Positions 53,651 to 62,090 of a stretch of 64,000 nucleotides of DNA are shown here, in pieces. Positions within the stretch are counted from its first letter, which is position 1; every line of letters begins with the position of its first letter. Origin of the DNA: DYMC01 sp035406705. Its GTDB lineage: Bacteria > Verrucomicrobiota > Lentisphaeria > Victivallales > GWF2-50-93. The notes below the pieces were generated by a model, which was not told the DNA's origin, did no database searches, and saw only the letters and a list, made by a program, of their open reading frames with translations. Position numbers and translations under genes: made by a program. The DNA lies in the NCBI GenBank assembly GCA_964426675.1, contig CAYRRM010000003.1, positions 96,806-160,805 on the forward strand, read 5' to 3'.

Positions 53651-54603
53651 AATTATTCATAGAAGAATTAAAAAAACTTGAAAAAATAAAAGTAAAACCA
53701 AATCCTCCGAAAGATTTTCTGCACTTCTGGAAAAGTATGAAAGAACGGTCAGAAAATATCCCCCTTGCTCTAAAAAGAGAGAAAAAAAAATGTTCTCTGG
53801 ATAAAATAGATTATTACGAGATATCTTTTAATGCTCTTGATAAGACAAGAATATATGGAAAACTTTTACTTCCTCCAGAAGCAAAAGAAAAAAAGGTACC
53901 TGTAATAATTCATTATCATGGAGCTGGAGGATGGAGCTCAACACCAGATTCATATTCAAGCTGGATACTTATGGGGGCAGCTGTTATTGCTTGCGACTTT
54001 AGAAACCAAAGTGGAAAAACAGGTTCGGAATCAGGATGTTATGGGGAAGGTCCTACTAATTTTATGGGAATAGGAATAATGGATAAAGAACATTGTGGAT
54101 TATATTACCTTTTTACAGACGCTTATAGAACTGTTGAAGTAGCAAAGATAATATCAGAGATTGATTCTGAAAGGATTGCAGTTACAGGTGGAAGTCAAGG
54201 AGGAGGGGTTTCTCTTGCAGTTGCGGCACTTCACAAAGATGTAAAACTTTGTATGGCTGACGTTCCTTCGTCGTGCTGGTTTGAAAAAAGAATATTTGAT
54301 AAAAGTGGAGGAGCAGCCGATATATCAAATTTTATTAAAAATCGCCCTGAAACTTTGGAAAAAATCCTCAATAATCTAAGTTATTTTGATAACGTAAATC
54401 TTGCGCCTCTTATAAAATGTCCAGTACTTGTAAGTTGTGGCTTAAGAGATCCTGTATGCCCTCCACAAAATGTATATGCAGCATTTAATAATATTAAATC
54501 AGAAAAAAAAATCTATTCCTACGTCTTTGCTCAACATGAAGGAGGAGGAGCTCTTCATACTGAAGTAAAACTTGATTTTTTTAAGAAAAAATTAATGAAA
54601 TGA
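53647..54603 (+). CDS. acetyl esterase of the AXE1/cephalosporin-C deacetylase type (CE7)
   Basis: 318 residues, normal for CE7. Hydrolyses acetyl groups from xylose oligomers, and often from cephalosporin C. Features: V-I-I-H-Y-H-G-A-G-G (oxyanion) near 89, G-G-S-Q-G-G-G with the nucleophilic Ser near 181, the Asp in S-C-G-L-R-D-P-V-C-P near 265 and the His in H-E-G-G-G near 298. No signal peptide, so the substrate is taken up first. Starts with an ATGA overlap of the lipoprotein gene. With uxaC it points to plant or algal polysaccharide use. Confidence 0.85.
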   Translation: MKLFIEELKKLEKIKVKPNPPKDFLHFWKSMKERSENIPLALKREKKKCSLDKIDYYEISFNALDKTRIYGKLLLPPEAKEKKVPVIIHYHGAGGWSSTPDSYSSWILMGAAVIACDFRNQSGKTGSESGCYGEGPTNFMGIGIMDKEHCGLYYLFTDAYRTVEVAKIISEIDSERIAVTGGSQGGGVSLAVAALHKDVKLCMADVPSSCWFEKRIFDKSGGAADISNFIKNRPETLEKILNNLSYFDNVNLAPLIKCPVLVSCGLRDPVCPPQNVYAAFNNIKSEKKIYSYVFAQHEGGGALHTEVKLDFFKKKLMK

Positions 54604-55415
54604 CAGCCAAAAAAAGAAATCCCTCATTATCCTCTGAGCTCGTTCATGATCTGCTCAATATAATGAAAAAGCTTAGGTCCAAAAAAGGATGTCCGTGGGA
54701 TAGAGAACAAACCCATCAATCACTAAAAAAATACCTTATTGAAGAGTGCGCTGAATTTCTTGACGCTGTAGATGATAATGATGATAATGGCATGAAAGAA
54801 GAAGTTGGTGATGTTTTATTACATGTAATTTTCCATTGTCAAATTGCTTCAGAACGAGGTGCTTTTGATTTTCACGATGTAGTTCATTCATTATGCAATA
54901 AACTTCGCAGAAGGCATCCACATGTTTTTGGAGATAGTCGGGCAAATTCTTCAAAAGACGTACTCAAAATATGGAATGATGTAAAGAAAACTGAAGGTAA
55001 GAATGATAATTCATCAGGAGTCAGTGGGTTAAGACATTTCCCTGCTCTTTTCCGCGCAGAAGAGATCCAAAAAAGAGCCTCAAAAGTTGGTTTTGATTGG
55101 GAAAATGAGAACCAAATCCTTGAAAAAATAAAAGAGGAATTGTCTGAGCTTGAAAATGCTTTGAAGACTAAAAGTAAACCAAAAATTGAAGATGAACTTG
55201 GAGACTTGCTCTTTTCCATAGTTAATCTGGCAAGATTCCTAAAAGGTAAAAGCTCTGAAGAAATTCTCGCAAAAACAACTGCAAAATTTCAGAATAGGTT
55301 CAAATTCATAGAAGAAGAACTCAGGAAAAAAAATAAAATTCCACATAAAACAAATCTTAACGAAATGGAAAAATTGTGGCAAAAAGCAAAGAAAAGAGAG
55401 AAAAAAATTGGTTGA
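54600..55415 (+). CDS. mazG: nucleoside triphosphate pyrophosphohydrolase MazG
   Basis: 271 residues, the tandem-domain MazG. Converts NTPs to NMP and PPi and clears abnormal nucleotides. K-K-G-C-P-W-D-R-E-Q-T-H near residue 26 is the family tag. The first metal site is E-E-C-A-E-F then E-E-V-G-D (E-x-x-E ... E-x-x-D) near 45-65; the second domain has E-E-L-S-E-L and D-E-L-G-D-L near 175-205. It overlaps the esterase gene by 4 nt (ATGA). A last member of a plus-strand group ending before the convergent envelope operon. Confidence 0.93.
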   Translation: MTAKKRNPSLSSELVHDLLNIMKKLRSKKGCPWDREQTHQSLKKYLIEECAEFLDAVDDNDDNGMKEEVGDVLLHVIFHCQIASERGAFDFHDVVHSLCNKLRRRHPHVFGDSRANSSKDVLKIWNDVKKTEGKNDNSSGVSGLRHFPALFRAEEIQKRASKVGFDWENENQILEKIKEELSELENALKTKSKPKIEDELGDLLFSIVNLARFLKGKSSEEILAKTTAKFQNRFKFIEEELRKKNKIPHKTNLNEMEKLWQKAKKREKKIG

Positions 55416-55498
55416 TAGAATTTAATAAATAGAAAATAGTATACTATCAAAACAAAAAAATTAGTTAAATCCCCCTAAGAAATTTCCTAAAATATTTT

Positions 55499-56392
55499 TT
55501 ATTCAAATGGATCGAAATTGTCTCCTTGAGAAACTTTAGTATCTAAGAAGGAACTATCGAGCTTGAAATATACTTTTATTAGATTACCCTGAGTAGATAT
55601 TTTAAAACTGTCCCTTATTTGATTTGCAATTACTTGATTTCCGGAGGCTATTTTAGCAGTTACTAGCATTAACAACGCATTCGTCTGGAATTCAACTAAT
55701 TTTTGATTTTCTGGTTCTGCAATAAAATATAGGACATTTTCAAGTATATTTCCATCTTTACTAAAAAATTCAAAATATCCCTCTTTTATTCCATTTCCAA
55801 ATATGGATCTTTTATCCTTTTCATTTTTCTTACTATTAAAAACATCTTCAAAATTCCTAAAGTATCCTCTGACTATATAATTATTACTAATAGGATATGA
55901 AGCTTTTATAACTCTTTCAAAATCAATTGGCTGAAAATCAGTTACAATGGATGGGTTTTCGCTAAAAATTATTTTACCATTTTTCAGAATAGACGTAAAT
56001 ATTATTTTATTGTTTTCAGAATATTTATATATCTTTTTTCCTGAAATATTAAATGTCTCAGGTTTTTTAGTATTAATTATAGATATAAATTCTCTCTCAC
56101 TTAGATTGGTATCAAAAATAACCGTAACTTTTTTTCTATATTGTCCTGCTATTAAGATTTTATTGATAGATTTTTCAAAGTTTAATCCATTTGCCTCAAA
56201 TACAGTTTTAAAAGACAAATATGCCGGATTTTTTTCAGCAATTTCAACTAATTTTTTAACCTTTAAAAACGCTTTCCCATTAAGTTCAAAAGCAAAGTCA
56301 GAATCTTTAGGGACCATAGAAAGAATTTCTTGACAAAATACATTTACAGAAAAAGATAGTATTACAAAAATTAAAAAGAAAAATTTTTTCAT
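55499..56392 (-). CDS. hypothetical exported protein after cdsA
   Basis: 297 residues, not recognised. The signal peptide is clear (cut near V-F-C-Q, residue 20). The mature part starts E-I-L-S-M-V-P-K-D-S-D and alternates beta and helix with few Cys. Paired segments such as F-E-R-V-I-K-A-S-Y-P and 'I-I-F-T-S' hint at an internal duplication of a ferredoxin-like fold, which I cannot confirm. It lies 4 nt after cdsA in the same direction, so it is probably expressed with the lipid genes. Confidence 0.65.
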   Translation of the reverse strand: MKKFFFLIFVILSFSVNVFCQEILSMVPKDSDFAFELNGKAFLKVKKLVEIAEKNPAYLSFKTVFEANGLNFEKSINKILIAGQYRKKVTVIFDTNLSEREFISIINTKKPETFNISGKKIYKYSENNKIIFTSILKNGKIIFSENPSIVTDFQPIDFERVIKASYPISNNYIVRGYFRNFEDVFNSKKNEKDKRSIFGNGIKEGYFEFFSKDGNILENVLYFIAEPENQKLVEFQTNALLMLVTAKIASGNQVIANQIRDSFKISTQGNLIKVYFKLDSSFLDTKVSQGDNFDPFE

Positions 56393-56396
56393 CTCT

Positions 56397-57260
56397 TTAT
56401 AACTCCTTTATTTGCGTTGTTATTAAATAAAAAAGTGGTGTATTCAAAATAAGGCTATCCGTCAAATCCAATAACCCCCCTATTCCAGGAATTATTGAAC
56501 CAGAATCTTTTACTTCAGCAATTCTCTTTATAGAAGATTCCATTAAATCACCTAATACAGCAAAAAAATATAGAAGTATAGAGAGAATTACTATACCATA
56601 CAAACTAAATAAATCTGAAACAAAACTTTTACAAAAATAAGATGTTACAATACTTGCTAAAAGACCCCCCATAAAACCTTCCCATGATTTTTTAGGGCTA
56701 ACAGAAGAAATCATCTTATGATTTCCTCCTGGCATATATTTTGCGGTTAACATTCCTACAACATATGCCCCTATATCTCCTGACTTTGTAACAAGTATTA
56801 AAAATGCTGGATAATTTACTCCGGAATTTCTAAAATTAAAATATAATGGAATTATAAAAGTAAGCGGAATAATGAAAATCAAGATAGGAAAGAAAAGAAA
56901 AATTAAAGCCATAAAAGATTCATATTTTTTAGAAATAAAAATAATAATTACAGAAAAAAAGATGAAAAAAAGAAAAAGAAAAAATAGTAATATGTTATGA
57001 AATTTTATATTAAATGATAGACCTAAAATAATGAATAGTGGTGTTAAAAAGGAAAATATTGCTGATACCTTTGATAAAGTGGATAAACTTTCAATTTTTT
57101 TACTAAAAAAATTATAAAATTCAAGCGATAAAATAAAAGTAAAAGTTGACGATAATATTGAGAACATGATTACTGCTGTCTTACCATGTGAAAAAAGAAT
57201 CCAACAAAACAAAATAATTAATACAATAGAACTAAGAAATCTTAATATGAAAGCTTTCAT
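56397..57260 (-). CDS. cdsA: phosphatidate cytidylyltransferase
   Basis: 287 residues with seven or eight helices. It makes CDP-diacylglycerol from phosphatidate and CTP in the inner membrane. S-P-K-K-S-W-E-G near 187 and the C-terminal signature, here G-I-G-G-L-L-D-L-T-D-S, place it in CdsA. The usual signature reads G-G-x-L-D-R-x-D-S, so the Arg is Leu here, while the two metal-binding Asp residues remain. It overlaps uppS by 4 nt and precedes the exported protein. Confidence 0.88.
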   Translation of the reverse strand: MKAFILRFLSSIVLIILFCWILFSHGKTAVIMFSILSSTFTFILSLEFYNFFSKKIESLSTLSKVSAIFSFLTPLFIILGLSFNIKFHNILLFFLFLFFIFFSVIIIFISKKYESFMALIFLFFPILIFIIPLTFIIPLYFNFRNSGVNYPAFLILVTKSGDIGAYVVGMLTAKYMPGGNHKMISSVSPKKSWEGFMGGLLASIVTSYFCKSFVSDLFSLYGIVILSILLYFFAVLGDLMESSIKRIAEVKDSGSIIPGIGGLLDLTDSLILNTPLFYLITTQIKEL

Positions 57261-57958
57261 CTTCCACCAAAACGTCTCTTACGCATTGAATAATCATTAA
57301 TTGCTTTATAAAACTCATCCTCTGAAAAGTCAGGCCATAATACATCTGTAATATATAATTCAGTGTAAGAAATTTGCCATAATAGAAAATTACTTATCCT
57401 CATTTCTGAACTCGTTCTTATAAGTAAATCAGGATCAGGTATGTCAGGACAATAAAGATAATTTCTAAAAGTGTCTTCATTAATTTCATTTAGTTCTATT
57501 TTTCCATCTTTAACATCTCTTGCAATTTTTATAGTAGCATCTACAATCTCAGAACGCCCCCCATAATTGATTGCAAGTATAAGATTAAAACCATTATTAC
57601 TTTTTGTTTTCTCTAAAGAGCTACTCAGAATTTTCCTTTGTAAAAGGGGTAATTTATCTATTTTCCCAATAGCTATTAAGCGAACATTATTCTTCATCAT
57701 CTCATCAGTGTACTTACTTAAAAAATCAACTAATAATTGCATTAATGCATTAATTTCACTTAAAGGTCGTTTCCAATTTTCAGTGCTAAATGCATATAAA
57801 GTTAAATTTTTCACATTATATTTTTTACAACAATCAACAACTTTTCTTACAGTCTCAGCCCCTGCTTTATGCCCTTCAAAAGTGGGAAGCCCTCTCTTCT
57901 CCGCCCACCTCCTATTTCCATCCATAATAATAGCGATATGTGAAGGTAGATTAATCAT
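57257..57958 (-). CDS. uppS: isoprenyl transferase (undecaprenyl diphosphate synthase type)
   Basis: 233 residues. A cis-prenyltransferase giving the C55 carrier for peptidoglycan and O-antigen. I-I-M-D-G-N-R-R-W-A near 10 has the catalytic Asp and the P-loop-like turn; G-H-K-A-G near 28, F-S-T-E-N-W-x-R near 74 and the C-terminal R-T-S-S-E-M-R-I-S-N-F near 180 with the Asp/Glu pair that holds Mg are present. It overlaps gmhA by 4 nt and cdsA by 4 nt: the gmhA-uppS-cdsA order links LPS, carrier lipid and phospholipid. Confidence 0.95.
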   Translation of the reverse strand: MINLPSHIAIIMDGNRRWAEKRGLPTFEGHKAGAETVRKVVDCCKKYNVKNLTLYAFSTENWKRPLSEINALMQLLVDFLSKYTDEMMKNNVRLIAIGKIDKLPLLQRKILSSSLEKTKSNNGFNLILAINYGGRSEIVDATIKIARDVKDGKIELNEINEDTFRNYLYCPDIPDPDLLIRTSSEMRISNFLLWQISYTELYITDVLWPDFSEDEFYKAINDYSMRKRRFGGR

Positions 57959-58587
57959 TCGCTAAATATTCTCCTTTCTACTTCAGCACATACTGCATGA
58001 TATATCATAGAATGATATTCTTGAATTCTATACGTATCTCTTTCTGGAACCTTAATACACAAATCACAATAGTTAACACAAATCCCTTCATTTTCCCCTG
58101 TAAGTAAAATACTATATATTCCCTTTACTTTCGCTACTTTAAAAGCATTTAATACGTTTTTAGCATTCCCTGAACATGATATACCTATAATAACATCTCC
58201 TTTAGACCCCATCACATATAAAAATTGAGCATAAGCCATTTCCCAATCAACATCATTGCTATATGCAGATAAAAATGCCTGAAAAGAACCAATCGATATA
58301 GATTTTATTCCTTCTTCGAGTTTATCTGATATTTTAATTCCATCTTCCCCGTAATACTTTACAAAATCATCAACAATATTTTTCTTCAACCGCCTTTTGA
58401 TAATGAAAGACTTCAGTAGCTCCCCTGATATATGATCTGAATCAGAAGCACTACCACCATTACCGCATGAAAAAATTATTCTCCCATTCTTAGCAGCATC
58501 TTCCAATTTACAGGCAAAAAGTTCAAGTTGAGAGGATATTCCAGCTAACTCTTTATTAGCCATTATTAATCTTTTAACATAATTCAT
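57955..58587 (-). CDS. gmhA: sedoheptulose-7-phosphate isomerase (SIS domain)
   Basis: 210 residues. Converts sedoheptulose 7-phosphate to D-glycero-D-manno-heptose 7-phosphate for LPS core. The SIS fold has F-S-C-G-N-G-G-S-A-S-D near 39, with the sugar-binding Ser and D-H-I-S-G-E-L after it, and G-I-S-C-S-G-N-A-K-N-V near 134, where GmhA usually reads S-T-S-G-N-S. The close relative DiaA, a DnaA regulator, is an alternative and the gene is next to dnaN, but the context with uppS and lpxA favours heptose synthesis. Confidence 0.8.
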   Translation of the reverse strand: MNYVKRLIMANKELAGISSQLELFACKLEDAAKNGRIIFSCGNGGSASDSDHISGELLKSFIIKRRLKKNIVDDFVKYYGEDGIKISDKLEEGIKSISIGSFQAFLSAYSNDVDWEMAYAQFLYVMGSKGDVIIGISCSGNAKNVLNAFKVAKVKGIYSILLTGENEGICVNYCDLCIKVPERDTYRIQEYHSMIYHAVCAEVERRIFSE

Positions 58588-58818
58588 AAAAAAACTATTG
58601 AAAAACTGTTAAGAATAACTAATTTACTAACAATAAAAATAAAAAAAATGAATTATTAATAAAACATACAGAATAATATAAACAAGTTTTTAATATATAA
58701 AAATCGTATTTTTATATTCTTTCAAAAAAAAATATTAACAAAATTAACAAGACATAATAATAATTTATACTTATAAGTAAATTTATATTATATAAAGCAA
58801 AGGTAAAGGGAGTGAAAA
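58588..58818. other. AT-rich intergenic region upstream of dnaN, possible origin vicinity
   Basis: 231 bp of very AT-rich sequence between the divergent gmhA and dnaN. It contains a 12-bp palindrome TACTTATAAGTA at 58768-58779, two ATTAACAA repeats near 58735, and a GGGAG site 6-7 nt before dnaN. Gene direction switches here. No TTATNCACA box was found. Confidence 0.45.
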
Positions 58819-59919
58819 ATGAAAATCATTGTACAAAAAAATTTATTTGCTGATGCTATTCAGAAACTCACGTCAATTATAAGTTCAAGAACAACTTTAC
58901 CAATTCTGAATAACGTTTTAATTATTGCTGAAAATGATATGCTAACACTTGAAACTACCGACCTGGACATAAGAATCACAACCAAAATACCTGCTACAAT
59001 TGATAAAACAGGCTCTACAACTGTTCCGGCTAAGAGACTTCTTATGTTTATAAGGGATTTTCAAGGTGATAAAATAACACTTGAAACTGATAACTCCTTT
59101 AATTTAAAAATAGAATCTGGGGAATCTTCATATAGGTTGCTTGGTATTTCTCCTGAGGAATTCCCTCCAGCTATTCCTGTTATGTCTGTAAGAAAAATAA
59201 CAATACCTCAAAAGGACCTACAAAGGCATCTCAGTTTTGTTTCTTACTCTACAAGTCCTGATGAAACACGAAAAATTTTGAACGGAGTCCTATTAAGCGT
59301 TAAGTCAAATATTTTTATTACTGTGGCTACTGATGGAAAACGTCTGGCATTAATGGAAAAACCAATAGACAAATTTGAAGGAAGCGATGGAGACGTTGTA
59401 ATTCATTCAAGAGTTGCTAACGAATTACAGAGAATTATACCTAAAGAAGATGGCATTGCAACTATTGAAGTAGGGGAAAAAATGATAAAATTTGAATTCG
59501 CTGGCACAATACTTCTTTCTAAAATAATGGAGGGAACTTTTCCAAATTATAGACAGGTTATACCAACTTCATTTAGTAAAAAATTTGAATTAAATAGAGA
59601 GTCTTTTTATTCGTGTATTAGAAGAATTATGAATGTTATTTCCGAGTCAAATCCTGCCGTAACATTTACATTTTTTAATGATAAAATTACTCTTACTGCA
59701 AATAGCACCGATGTGGGAGAGGGGAAAGAATCAATTCCAGTAGAATACAAAGGCCCTGAATTTAAGTTTATGCTAAATCCTAATAACATTATGGATTCAA
59801 TGAAGGTTATGACTGTAGATAAGTTTATACTTCAAATGAATGATGGATTTAGCCCTGTTGGCATATTTGGTGATGAAGGATTTCTTTATATCATGATGCC
59901 AGTTAGAACAAATAAGTAA
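58819..59919 (+). CDS. dnaN: DNA polymerase III sliding clamp (beta subunit)
   Basis: 366 residues, the normal length of the bacterial clamp. Three structural repeats (about 1-120, 125-245, 245-366). R-T-T-L-P-I-L-N-N-V-L near 23, L-E-T-T-D-L-D near 47, A-T-D-G-K-R-L-A near 172 and C-terminal Y-I-M-M-P-V-R near 358 (hydrophobic pocket for partner peptides) are all typical. Neither dnaA nor recF lies next to it in the window, unlike the classic dnaA-dnaN-recF order. GGGAG 6-7 nt upstream; first gene of the plus-strand block. Confidence 0.95.
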   Translation: MKIIVQKNLFADAIQKLTSIISSRTTLPILNNVLIIAENDMLTLETTDLDIRITTKIPATIDKTGSTTVPAKRLLMFIRDFQGDKITLETDNSFNLKIESGESSYRLLGISPEEFPPAIPVMSVRKITIPQKDLQRHLSFVSYSTSPDETRKILNGVLLSVKSNIFITVATDGKRLALMEKPIDKFEGSDGDVVIHSRVANELQRIIPKEDGIATIEVGEKMIKFEFAGTILLSKIMEGTFPNYRQVIPTSFSKKFELNRESFYSCIRRIMNVISESNPAVTFTFFNDKITLTANSTDVGEGKESIPVEYKGPEFKFMLNPNNIMDSMKVMTVDKFILQMNDGFSPVGIFGDEGFLYIMMPVRTNK

Positions 59920-59943
59920 TATTAATCGCTAATACCAAATTTT

Positions 59944-60789
59944 TTGAAAAAGAAAATTATATTTATTATGGTAGATGGATTTGGGATACCCCCAATAGGG
60001 TGGAGAAGGTCTTTTTTTTACAAATTTTCTCCTGAATTTACAAAATTAATATCAGAAAATTCAATTCCTGTGGATACTAATATGGGAGTTAATGGTATAC
60101 CTCAAAGCGCAACCGGGCAAAGCAGTATTTTTACGGGTCTTAATACTGCATCAATAATGGGAGCACACATACCTGGTTTTCCAGGCCCAAAGCTTAAAAA
60201 AATCATAATAGAATCGAATTTATTTAAATTTTTTGCAAAAAGAGGCCTTAATTGTGCTTTTGCAAACGCGTATGTAAGATTTTCGTTGGAAGATTTAAAT
60301 AAAATGAATTTAAAATCTGTTACCACTGTTATGTTAGAATCAGTACTTGGTTGGACCAGAGATATTGAAAAACTTCTTTCAGGACAAGCAGTATATCATG
60401 ATATAACTAATAAAAGTATCGCAAGTGATAAAATTCCAATCATTACACCTGAAAAAGCCGCTGAAAATTTACTCGGAATAGCCGAAAAAAATGATTTTAC
60501 ATTATTCGAATACTTCTTAACAGACCGAGCCGGACATTCAATGGATATAAAATTTTTGAAGGAATGTTTCGATAATTTGAGTCGATTTATACTTGAAATA
60601 ATCAAAGGACTTAAGTCCAACATGGCCTTTTTTCTAACAAGTGATCATGGAAATTCAGAGGATCTTTCAGTAAAAACACATACTAAAAATCCTGTGCCTT
60701 TAATGGGAATAAATACAAATTTTAATAAATTAAATTGTAAAATAGAAGAAATTTCAACAATATTAAAAAATACTTTCGATTATGCCTGA
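59944..60789 (+). CDS. alkaline-phosphatase/iPGM-superfamily metalloenzyme
   Basis: 281 residues starting at a TTG, 24 nt after dnaN. F-I-M-V-D-G-F-G-I near 8 (metal Asp), S-A-T-G-Q-S-S-I-F-T-G near 56 (active-site Ser/Thr) and S-D-H-G-N-S-E-D near 235 with further His in K-T-H-T-K-N place it in the cofactor-independent phosphoglycerate mutase/alkaline phosphatase clan. It is far shorter than true iPGM (about 510 residues) because the inserted transferase domain is absent, so it may be a phosphatase or phosphodiesterase. It overlaps the DUF1015 gene by 8 nt. Confidence 0.75.
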   Translation: MKKKIIFIMVDGFGIPPIGWRRSFFYKFSPEFTKLISENSIPVDTNMGVNGIPQSATGQSSIFTGLNTASIMGAHIPGFPGPKLKKIIIESNLFKFFAKRGLNCAFANAYVRFSLEDLNKMNLKSVTTVMLESVLGWTRDIEKLLSGQAVYHDITNKSIASDKIPIITPEKAAENLLGIAEKNDFTLFEYFLTDRAGHSMDIKFLKECFDNLSRFILEIIKGLKSNMAFFLTSDHGNSEDLSVKTHTKNPVPLMGINTNFNKLNCKIEEISTILKNTFDYA

Positions 60790-61993
60790 GTTTCTACCTT
60801 TTAAAGCGTTAATTCCAGCTAAAAATCCAGAACTTGTCTCATCTCCTCCATACGATGTGTTGGACCTTGACGAATGCAGAAAAATAGCAAAAAAAAATCC
60901 CTTGTCATTTATTAAAGTGTCAAGACCTGAATTGGAAATGCCAGATTCCATAAATCCATATTCAGAGCAGGTATATCAAAAAGCACTGGAGAACTTCAAT
61001 TTTTTAAAAGAAAATATTCCTTTCATAAAGGATAAAGAAGATTTTTATTACATTTATAGACTTAAAATGAAAGAACATATTCAGATTGGTGTAGCTGCAC
61101 TCGCATCTACCAATGATTATAAAGAAAATCGAATAAAAAAACATGAAAAAACAAGAAAAGACAAAGAAGATGACAGAACAAAGCATATACTTAAAATACA
61201 CTCTCATTCAGGTCCAGTCCTTTTAACCTATAAAGAAAATAAAGAAATTGACGAAATTATTTCATCTTATATTCAAAAAAACCCACCGTTTATCGATTTT
61301 AAAGCAGAAAATGACGTCTATCATAGTTTATGGCGAATAAAAAACGGAAGATTGACGGAACTTTTCCTTAAAATTGACGCATTTTATATTGCCGATGGTC
61401 ATCATCGAGCGGCATCAGCTTTTAGGGTAGCTGAAGAAATTAATAAGGGTAAAAATCTTAGTGGGGGGCATAATTATTTTCTTGCAGTAGCATTTCCAGC
61501 CAATCAAATGAAAATTTTGCCATATAATAGGCTTTTAATGGATTTGAATGGAAAAACTGAAGATGATTTGATTGATTTTATTAAGTCAAAATTTGATATA
61601 GTTGTTTGGAATTCGCATCAAGTTCAAAAAACAGGTCAAATATCTCTTATTACGAAAAATTATACTCTTATTTTTGATGTATTAAAGTTTAAAAAATCAT
61701 CTAAACCTGAAGAAAATCTTGATGTTGCTATACTTCAAGAATATATTTTAAAAGAATTCTTTGGAATAATTGATCCGAGAACGGATAAAAGAATCGATTT
61801 TGCAGGAGGGATAAAGGGTATTTCATTTTTGAAGAATGAGCTTCGCGATGGAAAGGCAAAGGCTGCATTTGCAATGTATCCTGTTTCCGTTAAGGAGATA
61901 ATGGAAATATCAGATTCTAATGGAATTATGCCGCCTAAATCAACATGGTTTGAGCCCAAATTAAGAGATGCGTTACTTTTAGATGAGTTTTAG
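60782..61993 (+). CDS. DUF1015 family protein
   Basis: 403 residues. The start, F-K-A-L-I-P ... L-V-S-S-P-P-Y-D-V-L, and I-A-D-G-H-H-R-A-A-S-A near 203, which is the hallmark His-rich motif, fix it as DUF1015. Family members are linked to ParB/SerK-like folds, and SerK, a free-serine kinase, shares the idea of a G-H-H-R-type active site; kinase activity here is speculative. The gene overlaps the phosphatase-like gene by 8 nt, and the pair may act on the same phosphoester. Cytoplasmic; no membrane segment. Confidence 0.85.
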   Translation: MPEFLPFKALIPAKNPELVSSPPYDVLDLDECRKIAKKNPLSFIKVSRPELEMPDSINPYSEQVYQKALENFNFLKENIPFIKDKEDFYYIYRLKMKEHIQIGVAALASTNDYKENRIKKHEKTRKDKEDDRTKHILKIHSHSGPVLLTYKENKEIDEIISSYIQKNPPFIDFKAENDVYHSLWRIKNGRLTELFLKIDAFYIADGHHRAASAFRVAEEINKGKNLSGGHNYFLAVAFPANQMKILPYNRLLMDLNGKTEDDLIDFIKSKFDIVVWNSHQVQKTGQISLITKNYTLIFDVLKFKKSSKPEENLDVAILQEYILKEFFGIIDPRTDKRIDFAGGIKGISFLKNELRDGKAKAAFAMYPVSVKEIMEISDSNGIMPPKSTWFEPKLRDALLLDEF

Positions 61994-62090
61994 AAACTAT
62001 TTTTATATGTTACTTTTATAGTAAAAATTCTTCAAAAGAGCTAATTGTTTTTAGATTTTTTAACCAAAATTATCTATATGAAAGGAACTA

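Noticed and set aside
58588..58818. Confirmed oriC
   Set aside because: No TTATNCACA-type DnaA box and no dnaA; kept only as a hypothesis.
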